Source: Oscillospiraceae bacterium (GTDB lineage: Bacteria; Bacillota; Clostridia; UBA1212; UBA1255). Taken from it: a stretch of 64,000 nucleotides of DNA. The notes under the pieces were generated by a model, which saw only the letters and a list, made by a program, of their open reading frames with translations, was not told the DNA's origin and searched no databases. Below, in pieces: positions 34,305-42,024 of the stretch. The position numbers were made by a program, and so were the translations under genes. The first letter of the stretch is position 1. The number at the start of each line of letters is the position of its first letter. The stretch lies in the NCBI GenBank assembly GCA_015069185.1, contig SVJB01000003.1, forward strand, positions 1 through 64,000, in the 5' to 3' direction.

Positions 34305-35153
34305 GTGAAGATAGGAATATATGCAGGCCCGGAATTTACTAGTTTTTACGGAGATAAAAGATATGAAAAGATTAAAACACTTGGTTTTTCATATGTTGAT
34401 TTTAGCAATTCAGACGTTAGGAAATACCCGTATAATGCTTCTTTGAGAGATGCGGAGGCCTTCTTTAAAAACGAAAGAAAAATGATGGAGCAGGCAGATG
34501 TCATTCCATCTCAAATGCACGGACCGTGGTATTCTGCAAGTAATATTACACAGGAAGAAAGAGACGAACTTTTCGGATACTTTTGTCAATCTTTACAATT
34601 TGCTTCTTATATGGAATGTAAATATTGGGTCATTCATCCTGTTTTTGCTTTTGGTACCAAATCTTTACCGGAAAACGAAGAAGAAACGAGGAAAATAAAT
34701 GTTGAATTTGCCAAGAGACTTGTTGATGTAGCAAAGCCTCTCGGAGTAACGATTTGTCTTGAAAATATGCCGTTTCCAAGCTTTTGTATCTCTAAACCTC
34801 TTGAGATATATTCAATTATCAAGGAAGTTAACGATGAAAACTATAAGATGTGCTTTGATACAGGACATGTGAATGTTTTTAAGGATCTTGATGTTGCAAA
34901 GTGCTTTTACGATGTGGCTGATGAGGTTGCCGTTTTGCATGTACATGATAATTGTGGTGATACAGATTCGCATTTATTTCCAACTTTTGGAAGTATTGAT
35001 TGGAAATCGTTTTATAAGGCTCTGTGCAATACGGGCTTTGATGGTGTTTTTTCTCTTGAGACCTCTCCGAAGAATTATGCAAACATAGATGAGTTTGAAA
35101 ATTCTGCCGGTGAACTTTATTCTATCGCAAAGAGAATCACTGAATTTAATTAA
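34305..35153 (+). CDS. Sugar phosphate isomerase/epimerase-like TIM-barrel protein
   Basis: 282 aa from the GTG at 34305 with TTGAGGTGAT upstream. AP-endonuclease-2/xylose-isomerase-like fold: KIGIYAGPE opens strand 1; ICLENMPFPSF carries a metal-binding Glu; KMCFDTGHVNVF has the Asp/His pair; AVLHVHDNCGDTDSHLFPTFGSIDW has the next His ligands; GVFSLETSPKNY the last Glu. Members act on sugars, inosose or related polyols; the substrate cannot be assigned. Single gene. Confidence 0.85.
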   Translation: MKIGIYAGPEFTSFYGDKRYEKIKTLGFSYVDFSNSDVRKYPYNASLRDAEAFFKNERKMMEQADVIPSQMHGPWYSASNITQEERDELFGYFCQSLQFASYMECKYWVIHPVFAFGTKSLPENEEETRKINVEFAKRLVDVAKPLGVTICLENMPFPSFCISKPLEIYSIIKEVNDENYKMCFDTGHVNVFKDLDVAKCFYDVADEVAVLHVHDNCGDTDSHLFPTFGSIDWKSFYKALCNTGFDGVFSLETSPKNYANIDEFENSAGELYSIAKRITEFN

Positions 35154-35203
35154 AAGATAAATCAGAAAGAAATTATTTACACTATCTGATACGATTAATC
35201 CGG

Positions 35204-35232
35204 TTGACACTAAAAGAGATTAATAGTAAAAT
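35204..35232 (+). promoter_or_regulatory. Promoter for the Fe-S scaffold/GGGtGRT operon
   Basis: TTGACA, 17 bases, TAAAAT. A short inverted repeat around GTGCTC/GAGCAT (35242-35262) lies in the leader. Confidence 0.6.
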
Positions 35233-35296
35233 CACAAAGTATGTGCTCGTGAAAATGAGCATTCTCTTAATATTTGGAAAGGGGCTTATTTAGCAA

Positions 35297-35989
35297 ATGA
35301 ATTATTCACATGAAGTAGAAAAAATGTGCACAGTAAGACAAGGCACAAATCACGGCCCGGCACCGATCCCAGAAGAGGGACAGTGGGTTAAAGCAAAACA
35401 AATTACTGATATTTCAGGTTTATCACACGGTATCGGTTGGTGTGCTCCTCAGCAAGGTACTTGCAAGCTCACACTTAACGTTAAGAACGGTATCATAGAA
35501 GAAGCTCTTGTTGAGACACTTGGTTGTTCAGGTATGACACACTCAGCAGCTATGGCAGCAGAGATTTTAGGTGGTAAGACACTTTTAGAGGCTCTCAATA
35601 CTGACCTTGTTTGTGATGCTATCAACGTAGCTATGCGTGAGATTTTCCTCCAGTTAGTATACGGAAGAACACAGTCAGCTTTCTCGGAAGATGGTCTGCC
35701 GGTTGGTGCAGGTCTTGAGGATTTAGGTAAAGGCCTCCGCTCACAGGTTGGTACAATGTTTGGTACTAAAGCAAAGGGTGTTAGATATCTTGAGATGGCA
35801 GAGGGTTATGTTCTCAATATCGCTCTTGATGAGAATGATGAAGTTATCGGCTACAAGTTCGTTCACCTTGGCAAGATGATGGAAGCTATCAAGAAGGGCG
35901 TTGATCCTAAGGAAGCTTATGAAAAGAACATAGGTACATACGGCAGATTTGCTGATGCTGCTAAGGTCATTGACCCGAGAATGGAATAA
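35297..35989 (+). CDS. NifU/IscU-like iron-sulfur cluster scaffold-related protein
   Basis: 230 aa. The middle resembles NifU N-terminal scaffolds: GIGWCAPQQGTCKLTLNVKNG, IIEEALVETLGCSGMTHSAAMAAEI and a later helical part. It carries Cys residues at positions fitting cluster binding, but no His-Cys pair in the usual third place. In Clostridia and other anaerobes this protein is regularly encoded next to the GGGtGRT protein, as here, 13 bases downstream. Codon use is strongly biased, with many GGT/GTT/AAG codons, suggesting high expression. The function of the pair is not established. Confidence 0.8.
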   Translation: MNYSHEVEKMCTVRQGTNHGPAPIPEEGQWVKAKQITDISGLSHGIGWCAPQQGTCKLTLNVKNGIIEEALVETLGCSGMTHSAAMAAEILGGKTLLEALNTDLVCDAINVAMREIFLQLVYGRTQSAFSEDGLPVGAGLEDLGKGLRSQVGTMFGTKAKGVRYLEMAEGYVLNIALDENDEVIGYKFVHLGKMMEAIKKGVDPKEAYEKNIGTYGRFADAAKVIDPRME

Positions 35990-36002
35990 GGAGGACAAGA
36001 CC

Positions 36003-37001
36003 ATGATAAGATTTGAAGGTTATGAAAGAAGAATTGACGGTATCAACAAGGCTATGGCTGAGTACGGTATCGAATCTTTAGAAGATGCTGTTGCTATTTG
36101 CGAAGCAAGAGGTATTGATGTAGCAGGTATCGTTAAGGGTGTACAGCCTATCGCTTTTGAAAATGCTGTATATGCTTATACTTTAGGTTGTGCTATCGCA
36201 ATTAAGAAAGGTATTAAAAATGCAAGTGAAGCTGCAGCTGCTATCGGTATTGGTCTGCAGGCATTCTGTATCCCCGGATCTGTTGCTGATGCAAGAAACG
36301 TAGGTCTTGGACACGGTAACTTAGCTGCTATGCTTCTTAGTGAAGATACAAAGTGTTTCTGCTTCCTGGCAGGCCACGAATCATTTGCTGCTGCTGAGGG
36401 TGCAATCGGTATTGCAAGAACAGCTAACAAAGTTAGAAAACAGCCTCTCCAGGTTATCCTTAATGGTCTTGGTAAGGATGCTGCATATGTTATTTCAAGA
36501 ATCAACGGCTTTACATACGTTAAGACAGACTTCAACTACACTACAAGAGAGCTTACAGTATTAGAAACAAAGGCTTTCTCAAACGGTGACAGAGCAAACG
36601 TACGTTGCTACGGTGCTAATGATGTAAACGAAGGCGTTGCTATCATGCAGAAAGAAGCTGTAGAAGTATCCATCACAGGTAACTCAACCAACCCAACAAG
36701 ATTCCAACACTTAGTTGCAGGTACATATAAGAAATGGGCTACTGAGAATGGCAAGAAATACTTCTCAGTTGCATCAGGCGGCGGCACAGGTCGTACACTT
36801 CATCCTGATAACGTTGCTGCAGGTCCTGCTTCATATGGTCTTACAGACTCTATGGGACGTATGCATGGTGATGCACAGTTTGCAGGTTCATCTTCTGTTC
36901 CGGCTCACGTAGAGATGATGGGTCTCATCGGTGCAGGTAACAACCCAATGGTTGGTATGACAGTTGCATGCGCAGTTGCTATTGAAGAATCCAGCAAATA
37001 A
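36003..37001 (+). CDS. GGGtGRT protein, function unknown
   Basis: 332 aa from the ATG at 36003 after AAGGAGGAC. Named for the motif seen here as SGGGTGRTLHPDN (near residue 259). Other conserved stretches are CAIAIKKGIKNASEAAAAIG, CIPGSVADARNVGLGHGNLAAML and CFCFLAGHESFAAAEGAIG. The glycine-rich, regular sequence suggests a nucleotide- or cofactor-binding fold, but no catalytic role is known. Co-transcribed with the scaffold-like protein upstream, and followed by a strong terminator. Codon bias implies an abundant protein. Confidence 0.9.
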   Translation: MIRFEGYERRIDGINKAMAEYGIESLEDAVAICEARGIDVAGIVKGVQPIAFENAVYAYTLGCAIAIKKGIKNASEAAAAIGIGLQAFCIPGSVADARNVGLGHGNLAAMLLSEDTKCFCFLAGHESFAAAEGAIGIARTANKVRKQPLQVILNGLGKDAAYVISRINGFTYVKTDFNYTTRELTVLETKAFSNGDRANVRCYGANDVNEGVAIMQKEAVEVSITGNSTNPTRFQHLVAGTYKKWATENGKKYFSVASGGGTGRTLHPDNVAAGPASYGLTDSMGRMHGDAQFAGSSSVPAHVEMMGLIGAGNNPMVGMTVACAVAIEESSK

Positions 37002-37030
37002 GATAATTGGATAATAATTAAAAATAAAGT

Positions 37031-37071
37031 GGACACATCTTTGTTAGAAACAGAAGATGTGTCCGCTTTTT
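37031..37071 (+). terminator. Rho-independent terminator of the GGGtGRT operon
   Basis: GGACACATCT at 37031-37040 pairs with AGATGTGTCC at 37055-37064, followed by GCTTTTT. An A-rich run precedes the hairpin, so it may also stop the convergent LRR lipoprotein transcript. Confidence 0.85.
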
Positions 37072-37074
37072 ATA

Positions 37075-38064
37075 CTATAAATTTATTCTATATGAAATAT
37101 TTCCGTCTGTACAATGTATAACAGCCGTAGCAAAGAAAGAATCAACAGGCGATATACTGTTATTCATTAAAGCATTCCACTCCTTTTTTGTACCACAGAA
37201 TGAAATGTCAGAAAGTCTTGGACAACTACTTCTTGAAGTTAAATCCAATTCCAGTTTTTTACTTAAAATAGTCAGCTCTGTTAATTTATCACATCCATTG
37301 AATGCCGACAGATCAAGATACGTTGTTTCTGATGGGATTGTAATACTTTCGAGATTAAAACAAAACTCAAAAGCTGCACCCCCAATTGTTGTGAGCGAGT
37401 CGGGCAGTATTATACTTGTCAGTTGAGTACAGCAACGAAAAGCCCTGTCCTCTATGTAAACAACATTCTTAGGTAATACACATCTTCCTGATGCACTTGG
37501 ATAAGCGTAAATTGATTTTTTGTCTTTGTAAAATATTATACTGTCTTTCGCATAATATTGTTTGTTCTCTTTATCAATCGATATTTCGGTAAGCTTATTA
37601 CATTCAGTAAAAGCACCGGGCAACATAAGGTCTACTCTGCTTGGAATCATAACTTTTTTTAGATTGTTGCACCCGATAAATGCATCGGAGGCAATGGTGA
37701 GTGCTGCTATGCCTTCTTCGATAACAACTGATTCTAGTTTTATACAGTTTCCAAAGGCAAATCTTTCAATTGAAGACACTGTGCCCGGAATTGTAATACT
37801 CGTTATATCTTTGCGATCACCGAATGCGTTGCTTTCTATGGTAGTAACTGTATATCCATCGATTTGCTCAGGAATAGTTACATCTGAATCTGTTATTATA
37901 CTGCCCTGGATGATGGCACAGGTATTCTCGCCAGTGATCTTGTATGCCAATTCTGTTTTTATCACAGGTTTTATCTTATCTGCATTTGATGGTTGACATG
38001 ATACTGAAAAAAGACAAATCGTGCATAGAAGAATCACTACAAAACCAACGGATTTTAATTTCAT
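37075..38064 (-). CDS. Leucine-rich repeat (BspA-type, LRR_5) lipoprotein
   Basis: 329 aa from the ATG at 38064, with GAGGTG upstream; 41 upstream codons lack a site. The signal peptide ends in the lipobox FSVSC. Repeats of the BspA/Treponema type follow from about residue 60: ITSITIPGTVSSIERFAFGNC, LESVVIEEG, AFIGCNNLKKVMIP, LTSIILPDSLTTIGGAAFEFC, LESITIPSET. Such surface proteins bind host or microbial polymers. About nine repeats, the last ones degenerate. Divergent from the GH43-like lipoprotein gene, with an overlapping promoter. Confidence 0.9.
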   Translation of the reverse strand: MKLKSVGFVVILLCTICLFSVSCQPSNADKIKPVIKTELAYKITGENTCAIIQGSIITDSDVTIPEQIDGYTVTTIESNAFGDRKDITSITIPGTVSSIERFAFGNCIKLESVVIEEGIAALTIASDAFIGCNNLKKVMIPSRVDLMLPGAFTECNKLTEISIDKENKQYYAKDSIIFYKDKKSIYAYPSASGRCVLPKNVVYIEDRAFRCCTQLTSIILPDSLTTIGGAAFEFCFNLESITIPSETTYLDLSAFNGCDKLTELTILSKKLELDLTSRSSCPRLSDISFCGTKKEWNALMNNSISPVDSFFATAVIHCTDGNISYRINL

Positions 38065-38093
38065 GAAAACACCTCGAATACTAGAATATAAGC

Positions 38094-38122
38094 AGTATAT
38101 CATAGTACCCGATGTTTGACAA
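38094..38122 (-). promoter_or_regulatory. Promoter for the LRR lipoprotein gene
   Basis: Complement reads TTGTCA-N17-TATACT. Its -35 hexamer (38117-38122) shares five of six positions with the plus-strand -35 at 38116-38121. Confidence 0.6.
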
Positions 38123-38143
38123 ACCGACACACTTTGATATAAT
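38116..38143 (+). promoter_or_regulatory. Promoter for the GH43-like lipoprotein gene
   Basis: TTGACA, 16 bases, TATAAT; both hexamers match consensus exactly. Confidence 0.7.
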
Positions 38144-38221
38144 ACCGAGTAATATGAGTTTAATTTGTCGCTTTTCGTATTCGACACAGTGAAGATTGCA
38201 TGTAAAATAGTGAGTGAGAAA

Positions 38222-39907
38222 ATGAATAAAACAAACGCTTTATATTTAAAACGAATAATACTGCTTCTTGCTTTAGTACTAATGCTGAATGCGGCAGTAT
38301 CGTGTAATGATGCAAATAACTTACCTTCAGAAACAACACCGGATATGATAGGAGAGAATGAAATGTACGTACCTCAATTGTCAACTACATGGTATAATGC
38401 ACAAAAGATTGTAGGAGAGGATGGCTCTGAATTTCTAAGTGATTTTCTATTAATAAAAGATACAAAGAGTCGTTGGCACTGTATAGGCATAGGCGGACAA
38501 GGTCATATACAGGATTCTTTTTTTCATGCTATAGGAGATGATTTGTTGGCGCCATTTACATATACAGACAGAGTGTACAGTAATGGTTCAACAAGTCTGA
38601 GTACTACAGATTGGATGTGGGCTCCATATGCAATTTATACAAAAGATGGTAAGACTGCATATATGTATTACCACCATCAGACTAAAAGTCATCGATCAGA
38701 AATGCGTATGTTGCAATCAGTGGATCCTACTCTGGAACAATGGATACCTGCAAACATAAATGATCTGGAAGAAAACTGTATTGCGTTTACGGGGGATTCT
38801 TGTCGTGATGCTTGCGTGTTTTATGACGAGGAAGCATGCAAATATCTTATGTATTACGCAACTGTTAATATTTGTCTGAGAACATCAGATGATCTGATTC
38901 ATTGGTCAGAGCCTACTATAGTAATGACGCCTCCCGATGGTTTTCAGGCGGCAGAATCCCCATACGTTGTGAAACGTCACGGATACTATTATCTGTTTGT
39001 GAGTGGATATGATTATGGACGGGTAGCAGTATATGCGTCTAAAGATTACAGTGATTTTGGTCATCCAGTAAGAGACCTCCTGGGAGAACTTAATGGTCAT
39101 GCTCCGGAGATCGTAAGTGTGGATGGCAAAGATTATATTGCATGTGCTGCCATTAATGCTACAGACGGTAAAGATGTTTATCCGGGAGGCAAACCGGGTG
39201 AACACAATATTTCAGGTGTGTATATTCAGGAGTTAAAGTGGGTACCGAAATCACAGGCACAATGGTTAAAACTCCCAGCTCCTGTTGTTGAAGAAGAACA
39301 TCATATCATTACTGCTGAGCCTGACTATTACTGGAGCTTTGATGGTAACTTGATAGAACAAATTACTGACACACAAACGGAATTCACATCAACCCGAGAG
39401 AATACTATTGATGGTGTTGTTAATGAGGCTTTGTGGTTTGATGGCGAATCAAAGTATATTATGCCGCAATTTGATTTCATACTTGAAAAGAATTTTACAA
39501 TTTCATTTTACATTGTGATGGATGAAAAAAACGGAGATTTTAATGTTTTGTTATCAAAAGGAGACAAGACTACAGGCCATTTGGAAATTTATGTTACACC
39601 GTCTGGCACGATTAGCTTTTACCAAAACGAGATAGGTATACATGATACAACCGGCATGGTTTGTGATGGCAAATGGCATCATGTGGTTTTCACATATGAC
39701 GGTAATACTCTTATGGGATATCTTGATGGCGAAAAAATATATACTGCAAATGTAATTGCAGTGCCTCAAAATGTAGATGACACACAGCTTGTCTTTGGCT
39801 GTATGTCTCCACGTCCGCCGGAAGCATTTTATTACTTTAATGGTGGTATTGATGAACTGAAAGTATTTAATAGGGTTCTGACAGATACAGAGTTGGGTAT
39901 AAATTAA
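38222..39907 (+). CDS. Lipoprotein with glycosidase beta-propeller (GH43/GH32-like) and LamG domain
   Basis: 561 aa from the ATG at 38222. The lipoprotein signal has lipobox NAAVSC. Residues about 50-350 show a five-bladed propeller of the GH43/GH32 kind: WHCIGIGGQG, WMWAPYAIYTKDGKTAYMYYH, DACVFYDEEACKYLMYYAT, TSDDLIHWSEPTIV, AESPYVVKRHGYYYLFVSG. The DDLIHWSEP and AESPYV motifs are classic. Residues about 370-555 form a LamG/concanavalin domain (GKWHHVVFTYDGNTLMGYLDG). Likely binds or cleaves plant or microbial polysaccharide at the cell surface; substrate unknown. A TTG start at 38164 would place a poor extension before the signal peptide. Followed 28 bases later by ispD. Confidence 0.85.
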   Translation: MNKTNALYLKRIILLLALVLMLNAAVSCNDANNLPSETTPDMIGENEMYVPQLSTTWYNAQKIVGEDGSEFLSDFLLIKDTKSRWHCIGIGGQGHIQDSFFHAIGDDLLAPFTYTDRVYSNGSTSLSTTDWMWAPYAIYTKDGKTAYMYYHHQTKSHRSEMRMLQSVDPTLEQWIPANINDLEENCIAFTGDSCRDACVFYDEEACKYLMYYATVNICLRTSDDLIHWSEPTIVMTPPDGFQAAESPYVVKRHGYYYLFVSGYDYGRVAVYASKDYSDFGHPVRDLLGELNGHAPEIVSVDGKDYIACAAINATDGKDVYPGGKPGEHNISGVYIQELKWVPKSQAQWLKLPAPVVEEEHHIITAEPDYYWSFDGNLIEQITDTQTEFTSTRENTIDGVVNEALWFDGESKYIMPQFDFILEKNFTISFYIVMDEKNGDFNVLLSKGDKTTGHLEIYVTPSGTISFYQNEIGIHDTTGMVCDGKWHHVVFTYDGNTLMGYLDGEKIYTANVIAVPQNVDDTQLVFGCMSPRPPEAFYYFNGGIDELKVFNRVLTDTELGIN

Positions 39908-39935
39908 GTTATAAATTATAAGAAGAGAGGTTAAC

Positions 39936-40637
39936 ATGAATATTGCATTAATACTTGCCGGAGGAACAGGTGTCCGAGCAAAAGGTGATAAACCGAAACA
40001 GTTTATCGATATAAACGGAACACCAATGTTGATACGGACTATTAACTGTTTTAAGCAGGTACCGCAAATAGACAGCATCTGTGTGGTAGTACCAAAAGAG
40101 TATATAACACTTACGGAAAATATGATGCGTGCATACAATATGAGTGTGGATCATCTGATTGCAGGCGGTAAGGATAGAAGAGAGTCTTCGTATATCGGAG
40201 TAAAATATCTGGCTGATATTTTCACAGAAGAGGATATTGTGCTTATTCATGACGGAGCAAGACCGAATGTAAACCAGCGTATTATAATAGACAATATAAA
40301 TGTTGCAAGACGCAATGGAGCTGCTGTTACGGCTATTCGAGGACAGGATACGTTACTAATAGGTGATTGTGAAAATAATGTGGCAGGTTATGTTAACCGT
40401 GAGAATGCATACATGGTGCAAACGCCTCAAAGTTTCAGACTAGGCTTAATAAAACATGCTCATGAAAAAATTCAAGAGGAAATAATCGACGGGAAAATTA
40501 ACCCCGGAGAAATAACAGATGATAGTCGTATTGCTGTACTTGCGGAAAATAAAGTTACTATTGTCGCAGGAGATAAATTTAATATAAAAGTGACGACACA
40601 GGAGGACTTTGGCATAATTTGTAACATAATGGAATAA
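39936..40637 (+). CDS. ispD: IspD/TarI-family cytidylyltransferase
   Basis: 233 aa. Transfers CMP to a polyol phosphate: methylerythritol phosphate in isoprenoid synthesis (IspD) or ribitol phosphate in teichoic acid synthesis (TarI). Motifs: ALILAGGTGVRAKGDKPKQF (residues 4-23), LIHDGARPNV (near 104) and YMVQTPQSFRLGLI (near 151), EITDDSRIA. AAGAAGAGAGG lies before the ATG. The sequence alone does not settle IspD versus TarI; the KGDKPKQF loop differs from most IspD. A bona fide ispH exists at the window end, so the MEP pathway operates in this organism. Confidence 0.85.
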   Translation: MNIALILAGGTGVRAKGDKPKQFIDINGTPMLIRTINCFKQVPQIDSICVVVPKEYITLTENMMRAYNMSVDHLIAGGKDRRESSYIGVKYLADIFTEEDIVLIHDGARPNVNQRIIIDNINVARRNGAAVTAIRGQDTLLIGDCENNVAGYVNRENAYMVQTPQSFRLGLIKHAHEKIQEEIIDGKINPGEITDDSRIAVLAENKVTIVAGDKFNIKVTTQEDFGIICNIME

Positions 40638-40653
40638 ACAGGCAGGTGATAAA

Positions 40654-40884
40654 ATGCTCGCACGTGACTGTTATATAATCACAGCAGAACAGGCACAGAA
40701 TAAGGCAAGCCTGATTGTACGATTGCTAAGCAAGAATGGCATTGAGGGACAGATAACTTCAACCCCAAAAGAATATACCGGAAAAGCGTGCGCATATAGC
40801 GTGAGAATAGCTGCTTCGTCAGCGGTGCAGGCAGAAGATATTATAAGACGAAGCAATATTAAGGCACAGCTTTTTTGCAAATAG
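40654..40884 (+). CDS. DUF3343 protein, putative Se/S carrier-like
   Basis: 76 aa. The family is small, has a ferredoxin-like fold and often ends in a Cys-containing tail; some members sit near selenium or sulfur genes. Here the protein starts LARDCYIITAEQAQNKASLIV and ends AQLFCK. Two Cys near the termini and one in KACAYSVRI could carry a persulfide, but that role is only suggested for the family. GGCAGGTGA precedes the ATG. Follows ispD by 16 bases; the 6S RNA promoter begins 13 bases after its stop. Confidence 0.8.
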   Translation: MLARDCYIITAEQAQNKASLIVRLLSKNGIEGQITSTPKEYTGKACAYSVRIAASSAVQAEDIIRRSNIKAQLFCK

Positions 40885-40897
40885 TAACAATTTCCTG

Positions 40898-40926
40898 TTG
40901 CATAAAATAAGGGCAGTGCGTATAAT
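40898..40926 (+). promoter_or_regulatory. Promoter of 6S RNA
   Basis: TTGCAT, 17 bases, TATAAT. Predicted transcription start near 40933. Confidence 0.65.
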
Positions 40927-40932
40927 ATAAAC

Positions 40933-41165
40933 AACAGGATACGAGAATTACTTCCTGGGGTGTGCGACAAGAACCCGTATTTTGAACCTACATCACATAA
41001 GAGGGACTCTTAAGTTAGATGATTTTAAAATCGGGCCGCAAGCTAATTCCGTAACGGTCAGGCCGACGGCAGCGGATGATTGCGATATCACACAAGATAC
41101 CCACCTAGCATAGCTAGGTGTCAAAATCCGGGGGCGGCATTTCGGGAGTTAATTCGAATATCCAT
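40933..41165 (+). ncRNA. ssrS: 6S RNA (SsrS)
   Basis: A non-coding stretch of about 230 bases. GGATA and GAATTA at 40938-40950 pair with TAATTC and TATCC at 41150-41163 to close a long rod. The 5' arm has CCTGGGGTGTGCG and the Firmicute-type GAACCTACAT; the 3' arm ends GGGGGCGGCATTTCGGGAG, close to the GCGGCATCTCGG ending of E. coli 6S RNA. An internal hairpin CACCTAGC/GCTAGGTG lies at 41102-41120. 6S RNA mimics an open promoter and holds sigma-A RNA polymerase in stationary phase. Own promoter and terminator. Exact ends are estimates. Confidence 0.85.
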
Positions 41166-41175
41166 ATAATGGTAA

Positions 41176-41211
41176 GCAGCGCATAACAGTATGTTATGCG
41201 CTGCTCTTTTT
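41176..41211 (+). terminator. Terminator of the 6S RNA transcript
   Basis: A perfect 13-bp stem (41176-41188 with 41192-41204), three-base loop and TCTTTTT. One of the strongest hairpins in the window. Confidence 0.92.
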
Positions 41212-41284
41212 CACGGAAGATTATTGTGTCAGGTTTGAGAGGCTTATGCATATTATTAAGATGTAAAGTCGTTAAAATACTTAA

Positions 41285-41313
41285 TTGTCATCATTGTTTT
41301 TATGTGATACAAT
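41285..41313 (+). promoter_or_regulatory. Promoter for cysE-cysS
   Basis: TTGTCA, 17 bases, TACAAT. No T-box-like leader is present in the 40-base leader, so cysteine control at this step is not visible. Confidence 0.55.
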
Positions 41314-41359
41314 GAACTATGTGTGCAGTTAATCTGTAAACAGGAAAGAGGGTAGGATT

Positions 41360-42019
41360 ATGGGACTTATTAAGGATGCAAAGTTAATAGCTAAGAGAGA
41401 CCCTGCGGCGCGCAACGCGGCAGAAGTTTTCTTTCTGTATCCGGGTTTTCATGCGTTGATATACTTTAGAATTTCCTCATTCTTTTACAGATGTCACATG
41501 AAGTTTATTGCAAGATGGATATCACAAATCGGCAGTAGACGTACTGGGGTAGAGATACATCCTGGTGCGAAGATTGGTAACGGTTTGTTTATTGACCACG
41601 GTCATGGCATTGTTATTGGTGAGACGGCTGTTATTGGTGATAACTGTACAATATACCATCAGGTAACGTTAGGTGGTAACGGAAGAGAAAAAAATGCTAA
41701 GCGACATCCTACAGTAGGTAATAATGTGTTGATAGGAGCAGGCGCTAAGATTCTTGGTCCTGTTACGATAGGAGATCATTCACAGATAGGAGCCGGTTCT
41801 GTTGTTTTGATAGATGTACCGGAGTATTCTACTGTGGCAGGAGTAAAGGCTCGTGTTATTAAGCTGCAGGGAGAGAGAGTCAAACCTGAAAATGAGCCCT
41901 CCGTAGCACTTGAACACAACAAGATTCCGGACCCTGTTGCGCAGGAAATGGCACAACTCAGACAACAAATCGAAGAAATGCAGAAGAAGCTTGATAAAAT
42001 AGAGAAGCAAGAAAGGTGA
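41360..42019 (+). CDS. cysE: Serine O-acetyltransferase
   Basis: 219 aa. Makes O-acetylserine, the first step of cysteine synthesis. Hexapeptide-repeat left-handed helix: IHPGAKIGNGLFIDHGHGIVIGE with the catalytic Asp-His, then YHQVTLGGNG and HPTVGNNVLIGAGAKILG. The N-terminal helical part is short, as in Firmicute CysE. A Lys/Glu coiled-coil tail ends the protein. Overlap of the stop region with cysS leader: cysS starts five bases after the TGA. Confidence 0.94.
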   Translation: MGLIKDAKLIAKRDPAARNAAEVFFLYPGFHALIYFRISSFFYRCHMKFIARWISQIGSRRTGVEIHPGAKIGNGLFIDHGHGIVIGETAVIGDNCTIYHQVTLGGNGREKNAKRHPTVGNNVLIGAGAKILGPVTIGDHSQIGAGSVVLIDVPEYSTVAGVKARVIKLQGERVKPENEPSVALEHNKIPDPVAQEMAQLRQQIEEMQKKLDKIEKQER

Positions 42020-42024
42020 CAATT

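Noticed and set aside
39554-40138. 194-codon minus-strand frame across the GH43-like gene end and ispD
   Set aside because: It covers the conserved IspD motif on the other strand and shows no domain or start signal.
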